Assembly (NCBI RefSeq): GCF_030272615.1
Contig: NC_081405.1
Coordinates: 649,549,420-649,613,419, forward strand
Direction: 5' to 3'
Length of the DNA stretch: 64,000 bases
Source of the DNA: Cryptomeria japonica
Taxonomy: Eukaryota; Streptophyta; Pinopsida; Cupressales; Cupressaceae
A program made the translations under genes and the position numbers. Under the pieces are notes generated by a model. It made no database searches and was not told where the DNA came from. It saw nothing but the letters and a program-made list of their open reading frames with translations. Numbering within the stretch: the stretch's first letter is position 1; each line of letters begins with the position of its first letter. This document shows, one piece after another, positions 57,042-64,000 of this stretch.

Positions 57042-60000
57042 ATGACTCTAGAAGCCATCTGACAGATGGTGGCAGAGATGCTAGAAGGATTGAAGGATGC
57101 AGAAGGAAGCAGAGGAATGAGAGAGGTAAAGAAAGAGAAGGGGAAGGTTAAGATAGAATGAGTTGATGAGACTAATGAAGAAGTGGAAGATGGAGAGGAA
57201 CCAATAGCAATAGCTAGGCCTCAAGACCAAAAATTATTCCTAGATGCAGTTAGATCTATTTCTAAAGACTTGACCTGGATGGATTACCCACATATGGAGA
57301 AAACCTCAATGGAGAAGAGTTGCTAGATTGGATAAAAGCTCTCAATAATCACTTTGATTACAAAGAGGTAGTAGAAGAGAAAATAGTCAATGTGGCCAAA
57401 TCAAGAATGAGAGGATTAGCATTGGTTTGGTGGAATATGATGCAAGAAGAAAGGATACAAGAAGGAAAAAAGAAGATAACTTCATGGGAACATATGAAGA
57501 TCAGACTTAAGGATCAATTCCTTCCAGGATATTATGAAGTTCAAATCCATAAGAGATTGCAAAATCTAAAACAAAGGGAGTTAGATGTCAATGCATACAC
57601 TGAAGAGTTCCATATGCTCAATTTGAGGGCTAGTAAGCATGAGAATGAGGTTGAGAAGTTGGCCAGGTACATGAATGGCCTTAGGTAGTGGAGACTCTTA
57701 GAGAGAAGCATTCAGAGGATCTTATAGAGGAAGGAACAATTTTAGGGGCAGGTTTGGAAACTCAGGAAGAGGAAATATAGTCTTCACCGGTAGGTGTTAT
57801 CATTACAATCAAGTTGGGCATACCATGAGTAAGTGCCCAGGAAAGGCCTCAAGATCCACAAGCTCATACATGGGGGAAAGAAGAACTCAATTATTGCAAG
57901 AGGAGGACACTCAGAGTGTAACCTCTTCAATTAGCAAGGTAGGGCCAATGACAGATGGAGAAAATTTGATGATGAGGAGAACAATGCTCAAGATACCCCA
58001 AGCTCAAGAGCCACCACAAAGGAAAAGATTGTTTAGGACCACTTATAGGTCACATGGGAATATTTGTAAAGTGATTTTCAAGTTCCATTGAGAATATTGT
58101 CTTAGTTGACATGGTGGACAAACTCAAATTGAAAAGATTGCCTCACCACACTCTCTATAAGGTATCATGGCTCAACTGGGGTCAACATGTATTGGTTGAT
58201 GAACAAGCATGGGTGGATTTTAAAATTGGTGAGTACAAGGATAGATTATTATGTGACATATTGCCTATGGATGCTTGTCATTTTTTGTTGGGCCATCCAT
58301 GGCAATATGATGTGAGAGCTACTCATGATGGGGAGAAGAACAACTATCTTATCACCAAGAATGGGAAGAAGTATCAAATGGATCCACTACCTGAACCAAT
58401 GGAAGAAAATAAAATAGGCTCAAGTGTGATGCTAATGAGTGGAAAAGAGTTTCTCAAAGTATTTGAAACAAGAAGGACATCAAGGCCATGATATAGTGTT
58501 GAAACTTAGAGAAGAAGCTAAGGCAGATCCAATGAGTGAAGTTCCTCAAGAGGTGCAAGGTCTACTAAAACAATATGCAAAAGTGGTAGGGGATGACTTA
58601 CCTAATTCTTTGCCTCCAATGAGAGATGTAAATCATCAAATAGACTTAATACCAGGGGCCAATCTGCCAAATAAAGCTGCCTACAAAATGACACCTAGTC
58701 AAAATGAAGAGATCGCCAAACAAGTGCAAGAACTCTTAGACAAAGAGTTTATCAGGAAGAGTTTGATTCCATGTGTTGTTCCTATTGTGTTAGCACCTAA
58801 AAAAGGAGGCAAATGGAGAATGTGCAGGGACTCTAGAGAAATCAACAAGATTACTATAAGGTATTGGTTTCCCATGCCAATGATTGAAGACCTATTAGAC
58901 AATCTAGGAGGTGCAAGCTATTTCACAAAGGTGGAATTAAAGTCTAGTTATTGTCAGATCAAAACCAGATCTGGAGATGAATTGAAGACAACCTTTAGAA
59001 CTAATGTAGGCCTATATGAGTGGTTTGTGATGCTATTTGGCCTCACCAATACACCTAGCACCTTCCAAAGGCTCATGAATGAAGTCTTAGTTGAGTTTAT
59101 TGGTAGATTTTTCATTGTATATCTTGATGAAATTTTGAGCTACAACCGGTTCAAGGAGGAACATCTCAGGCATTTGGAGATGGTTTTGAAGAAGTTGCAG
59201 GAGGCTCAACTCAAGATCAACCTTGAAAAATGTGAGTTTTTGAAAACAGAGCTTGTAGACCTTGGTTTTGTTATTTCTCATGGATGTTTAAAAATGGATC
59301 AAAGTAAGGTAGAAGCAATACATAATTGGCCTATGCCTAGGGGCATAAGTGAAGTTAGAAGCTTTCATGGATTGACATCTTTTGATAGGAAATTTGTGAG
59401 AAATTTTAGCCATGTTTGTTCTCCTATCCTTAATACCATTAAAGGGGGGATTAAATGTCACTTTAAGTGGACAAAGGAAGCCATTAAGGGGTTTGAGATG
59501 TTCAAAACCAAGATAGCAGAGCTGCCAACCCTTAGATTGCTAGATTTCAATTAGTCATTTACAATAGAATGTGATGCAAGCCAAAGAGCCATAGGGGTAG
59601 TTTTAAGCCAAGAGGGACATCCTATAGCTTTCTTCTTAGAGAAGTTAAATGAAGCCAAGCAAAGGTGCTCCACATATGACTTGGATTTGTATACAATGGT
59701 TCAAGCCTTAAAAAAATAGTGTCACTACCTGCTGCCCAAAGAATTTGTAGTCTTCACTGACAACCATGCCCTTAGTTTTCTCAATGGGCAAGAGAAGTTG
59801 AACCAATGACACCTAAAGTGGGTTGAGTACCTAAAATATTATACATTCACTATTAAACACAAGAAAGGGACAACCAAAAAAGTTGTTGATGCACTAAGTA
59901 GGAGAATCATGACCATACAGGATATTCAATTGCAATGTGTGGGTTTGAGTGAGTTAAAAGACCTCTACAAGGATGATAAGGATTTTGTAGAGATATATAA

Positions 60001-61378
60001 TGTTTGTTCTGATTTTTCTAATACTTCACATGTCTCTTATTTAGAATACATGATACAAGAGGGTTTGTTGTTCAAAGGTCATCTTGTTTGCATACCTCAA
60101 TGTTCTATGAGGCAAAATATTATTCAAGAGAAGCATCAAGGAGGTCATTTTGGCATCGATAAGACTTTGGAATAGGTTGGTATGTTTTATTATTGGCCCA
60201 AGTTGCAATCAGAAGTGAGAATATTTGTAGAGCAATGTACATACAAAAAGGAACCTCAAGTAATGCAGGTCTATATCAGGCCTTTGGAATGTTTGAGCAT
60301 GGATTTTGTATTAGGCTTGCCTAGGACACCAAGAGGATTTGATAGTGTGTATGTGGTAGTAGATAGGTTCAAAAAAATGACACATTTTATACCTTGCAAG
60401 AGTACCAATGATACCACTTATATTGCAGGACTCTTCTTCAAGGAGATAGTCAGAATTCATGGTCTTCTAATCAACATTGTTAGTGATAGAGATGTGAAGT
60501 TTTTGAGCCACTTTTGGAGGACACTTTGGAGGAAGTTGGGAACCAAGTTATATTTCTCATCTACCTATCATACTCAATCAGATGGTCAGATAGAGGTAGT
60601 TAACCGGTCATTGGGTAATTTGCTAAGATGTCTTACCAAACAACATGGGCAGACTTGGGATCTAGTACTTGGATAGGCAGACTATGCATTTAATGACTCA
60701 GTGAACCATAGCACATGTAAAATTCCTTTTGAGATAGTGTATGGATTCCACCCTAGGGTCATATTAGAGCTCAGAGATCTCATTTCAATGGCACTCAAGA
60801 GTGCACAAGGGGAGAACTTTGCAGAAGGCATTAAAGAGGTACATGATAAGGTAAGGCAGTCCTTACAACAAAAATCCAAGCAATATAAGGTTCAAGCTGA
60901 TAACACAAGGAGGAAGCTACAATTTCAAGTAGGAGGCTTAGTGCTGGCATACCTTAGGAAGGAGAGAATTCCAAAAGGGCAGCCTATCAAGCTCATGATG
61001 AAGAAAATTGGACCTCTCAAGGTGGTGCACAAGTATGGGCAGAATGCTTATGAGGTTGAAATTCCACCTACCTTGGGGATATCTCATATTTTTAATGTCT
61101 GTGATCTTAATCCATACAAGGGAGAGTCACCAATAAATCAAATAGATATACCATCACCGGTTAATGAAGATTGGGTAAAGGATTTTCCACCTAGTCAACT
61201 AGTTGAGTTAGAGAGTATCTTGGATACCAAGATAGTTAAAAAGACAAGAAAAGGAGTCTACAAGCACTATATTGTTAAGTGGGAAGGGTTACCTGATTCA
61301 GATGCCATGTGGATGTTAGAGGAAGATATACTTCACCATGGAGTGGAGATTTCAGACCTTATAACTCAAGGGACTTGA
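57042..61378 (+). pseudogene. gag-pol of the outer chromovirus (strongly degenerate)
   Basis: Homologous to the inner element through its whole length. Gag block AKSRMRGLALVWWN lies near 57397. The zinc knuckle reads CYHYNQVGHTMSKC (second Cys replaced by Tyr, near 57793). The protease active-site region around 58085 is destroyed by stops. RT carries YLDEILSY at 59120-59143 (second catalytic Asp replaced by Glu). RNase H has ECDASQRAIGVVLS near 59570, integrase SMDFVLGLP, VSDRDVKF and GQIEVVNR, and an intact-looking chromodomain (TKIVKKTRKGVYKHYIVKW, near 61230) ends at 61378. More than ten stops or frameshifts are present. It is clearly older than the inner element. Confidence 0.92.
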
Positions 61379-61399
61379 GTTCTTTGACCCAGGGGTGTA

Positions 61400-63025
61400 T
61401 GGTGTAGGGCACCTAGCACTCCAAGAATGAAATTTTTTATTTCTTTTTAGGTTGTGTGGTAATTTATGATGTAATTATGGATCAAAAATTAAGGGCTCAG
61501 TAGAGCCATGGTTAAGTTGTCCAAATTTTTGGTTTGAGTCAATTGTGCTTGGGATGTTGTTAGCCTAAGAAGTGAGATGCTTAGGTAGTTCATAGGAAAA
61601 ATACTCCAGACGAATGTATTCATGTATTAGGAGTTAATTGAGTTGTTTTTATGTCTTCTAGGTTGTTTGAGGACCTTTAAGATTCTTAGAATACAATAGA
61701 ATGAAAAATTGCATCTTGGGGCAAAAGTTGTCAAAAGTTGCTCAATAACTTTTTGCAATTTCTTGCAAAAGTTGCATTTTTGGTTATGGGCATTAGGAAG
61801 TTGGTTCAACCAAATGAAACAAGTGGATATAAGCCAAATTTAATTTCATTGTACAAGTTGGCGGATTGGAAATGCAAGAGAAAGTTTTTTGTTTGTGAAG
61901 CAACCTTGTTTCCACCATTTTTTGACAGTTTTGTCTTGTTTTCCTTGCTTGTATGGTCTAGTATGGGCTAGATGGTGTAAAATCATTGCCATCTTTGTCT
62001 ATTAATTGTATTTGTTTTCATTAAGGTTGATTTCCAGGTTTGATTGTTCCAGGTTGTAGAGATTTCTTTCATTCTTTGCAACTAGGAGAAAAACCCTTGC
62101 AAGTAGGGTTTAAGAGCAAGAAATGACTCTAACCTAGGCATTATTTGATTGCACCTATTGAAATCACTAAGAATGATAGGTTAGGGTCTTTACATAGATT
62201 TTTAATAGGGTGTGTGACATTGCAGGTCCAGGAGGAGGAGAAACAATGAATCTCTAGCCTCACCGCTGGGAGTAGGTGAGTTAGGACAGCAGGAAAAGTG
62301 TGATTTGTGAGCACATGGACATTGGGGTAGACCCAAGTGGAATATGAATGGAAATCCCTCTGATTTTTCTTGAAGGTTCCCAAGGTTTTTGGAGAAAGAT
62401 ATTTGACTGGTGAAGAGTTCTAGACCTATCTTGCCAATCCATCGGCTAGGCCTAAAACTCCTCAAAATAGTGCAACATTGGAAACCCCACATGTAAGGAT
62501 AAAATAGATGCCCTTTTCTAGTATTGTATGTAACTTCCAAAAGGGTACTCAAATCCATGATTTATTTCTATTCTTGTTTGGGATTTTTTCAAGTTAAACC
62601 CCTAAACCCGCCTAGGGAGGGTAATACAAATAGGCCTAATTAGATGCCAATAGAGACCTAGGAGGGATAATAAGTCAAGGAGATGGATTTGATGAGTCTT
62701 AAACCTCAAAAGACATTGAAGACACCTTTTTGATGCATTGGGAAACCATAGGAAGAGATTGTGTGGTAAGATCCTTGCAAGAGTGGTTGAAGCCTAGGAG
62801 AGGAGTGTGTGAGTAACTGAGGTGACAACCTCAAGTGGTGAAGTTGATTGTCTAGAAACCATTGGCTATACCTAGGAGGCAAGTCAAGAAGGATTAGACT
62901 TTGAAGGTATCATTGTCATAACCTCTGCCAAGTGCCACAGGAAGGACTTGAGTAGTTGTAGGGTTGAGTAGGACAGGTAACTCAAGATGGTGTAACAAAC
63001 AGAGGCTTCAAGACTCTCTGCATCA
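61400..63025 (+). repeat. Outer element 3' LTR (keeps the empty insertion site)
   Basis: 1626 bp, TGGTGTAGGGCACC to TCTCTGCATCA. CTAACCTAGGCATT at about 62129-62142 is the unoccupied form of the inner element's target. A 36-bp stretch near 61966-62020 (GATGGTGTAAAATCATTGCC) has no counterpart in the 5' LTR. Confidence 0.92.
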
Positions 63026-63400
63026 GGCGGTCTGTAATATAGTCTCAAGATGCTATAGGGAAAGTTATAGGGCCTAAATGGTTTTGACAAAAAATTCAAG
63101 CCCTGGCAACACTACCATCAGAGGGCATTCGACCAAACTGTCTAGATGTCTGGTCACCCTCGCGATGAACACTACAATCAAATGGATGATCAACCATGTG
63201 GAAAATATCTGCATGCATAGTTATAAAAGAAAATGATTTTAAAAAAAATTATTCAAAACTATTTAAAAATAATTCAAACTAATTCTGAAAACTATTTTAA
63301 ACTAATTCAAACATATTTGAAAATGATACATTGTAATTTAAATTACAATTTGAAGTAATAGGAACATTTGATACAAATTACTTTAAAGAAACATTAAAAT
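63026..63400. other. Right flank of the outer chromovirus
   Basis: After the GGCGG target duplication, the minus strand from about 63200 to 63110 is open (REGDQTSRQFGRMPSDGSVAR), possibly the upstream part of the decayed gene at 43480-45490. 63230-63400 is AT-rich without features. Confidence 0.35.
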
Positions 63401-63404
63401 TAAA

Positions 63405-63413
63405 CACATGTAC

Positions 63414-63444
<31 letters not shown>

Positions 63445-64000
63445 TATACATGGAAACATACATACATACATACATATACATGGAAACATACTTACATGTA
63501 CATACACACACATACACCTACATACATACATACACACATACAAACATAAACACATAAACACACAAACACACACACATAGATACATACATACATACATACA
63601 TACATACATACATACATACACACATACATGCATGCATACATACATACACACACATACACCAACATACACACATACACATGCATGCATACATGTACATGCA
63701 CATACACATACATACATGTACATACACATGCATGCATGCATATAAACACGTATGTGTATATGAGTGTATGCATGTGTATGTGCATGCATACGTGTGTATG
63801 TACATGTATGCATGCATGTGTATGTGTGTATGTGGGTGTATGTGTGTGTGTGTGTGTATGTATGTATGTGTGTTTATGTGTGTATGTATTTATGTATGTA
63901 TGTATGTATGTAAGTTTATGCATGTTTTAATGTATGCATGTGTGTATGTGCATGTACATGTATGTGTGTGTGTGTGTATGTGCGTATGTATGTATCCCCT
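63405..64000. repeat. Strand-switching CATA/TATG microsatellite (runs off the window)
   Basis: Up to about 63735 the plus strand is (ACATACAC/CATA)n; from about 63745 it is (TATG/TGTG)n, the complement. The whole is an imperfect inverted repeat of about 600 bp with CATGCATGCAT palindromes at the turn. The His/Thr/Tyr and Cys/Val/Met ORFs on both strands are artefacts. Confidence 0.96.

Larger units (their letters stand above)
45493..63025 (+). mobile_element. Outer Ty3/gypsy chromovirus, interrupted by a second one
   Basis: The 5' LTR is split (45493-46186 and 56089-56956), the internal region is 56957-61399 and the 3' LTR 61400-63025. Target duplication is GGTGG (45488-45492) and GGCGG (63026-63030), one mismatch. 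The primer-binding site is TGGTATCAAAGCC (56960-56972, initiator Met) and the polypurine tract AGGGGTGTA directly precedes 61400. A chromodomain at the integrase C-terminus marks it as a chromovirus. Confidence 0.92.

Noticed and set aside
63400-63930. Cys/Val/Met- and His/Thr/Tyr-rich ORFs resembling a Cys-rich secreted protein
   Set aside because: Microsatellite translation artefact, present on both strands.

Overview
The window is nuclear DNA of a seed plant, most likely a gymnosperm (conifer type). It is AT-rich and retroelement-dense, with one apparently intact multi-exon host gene in 64 kb. The remainder is nested Ty3/gypsy and Ty1/copia elements, a very large TIR DNA transposon and many mini- and microsatellites. 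The gymnosperm assignment is an inference: the elements carry plant mobile domain (PMD) genes, chromodomain integrases and plant splice sites, but nothing here fixes a genus. The window has no prokaryotic or organellar genes and no CRISPR. I recognised no tRNA or rRNA genes.

0-5.4 kb: a three-exon, minus-strand gene of the BMT5-like (DUF2431) Rossmann methyltransferase family (5165-3273), with a decayed tandem copy downstream (exon relics near 2743-2805 and 725-1040). 5.4-10.1 kb: AT-rich DNA with two decayed ORFs of unknown family and a (TA)n tract.

10.1-23.6 kb: two truncated Tat-lineage Ty3/gypsy elements in head-to-head inverted orientation, separated by a 660-bp TATA/CATA microsatellite. 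In both, a PMD-coding region lies antisense to the element, between integrase and 3' LTR, and both carry a degenerate 'CTATGCGCTA' minisatellite between the PMD start and the LTR.

23.8-26.2 kb: a fold-back (long inverted repeat) structure whose loop is filled with a palindromic 'GACCTATTATGACATAATAGG' minisatellite and a purine-only higher-order repeat.

27.15-42.27 kb: a candidate 15.1-kb DNA transposon bounded by a 20-bp perfect terminal inverted repeat. It has subterminal 'AGCACGTACACGCT' repeats and two convergent degenerate genes: a DDE-like transposase (33.4-36.7 kb, plus) and a multi-exon second gene (41.87-39.25 kb, minus). A 359-bp satellite array lies between them. Its left end also holds polypyrimidine tracts, a tandem duplication, and a small copia-type non-autonomous LTR element whose empty site survives in the neighbouring duplicate.

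42.3-45.5 kb: two decayed coding regions of unknown family. 45.5-63.0 kb: two nested chromoviruses. The inner one (46187-56083) sits inside the 5' LTR of the outer one (45493-63025) with a perfect CCTAG target duplication, and the outer 3' LTR keeps the unoccupied site. 63.4-64 kb: a strand-switching CATA/TATG microsatellite that runs off the window.
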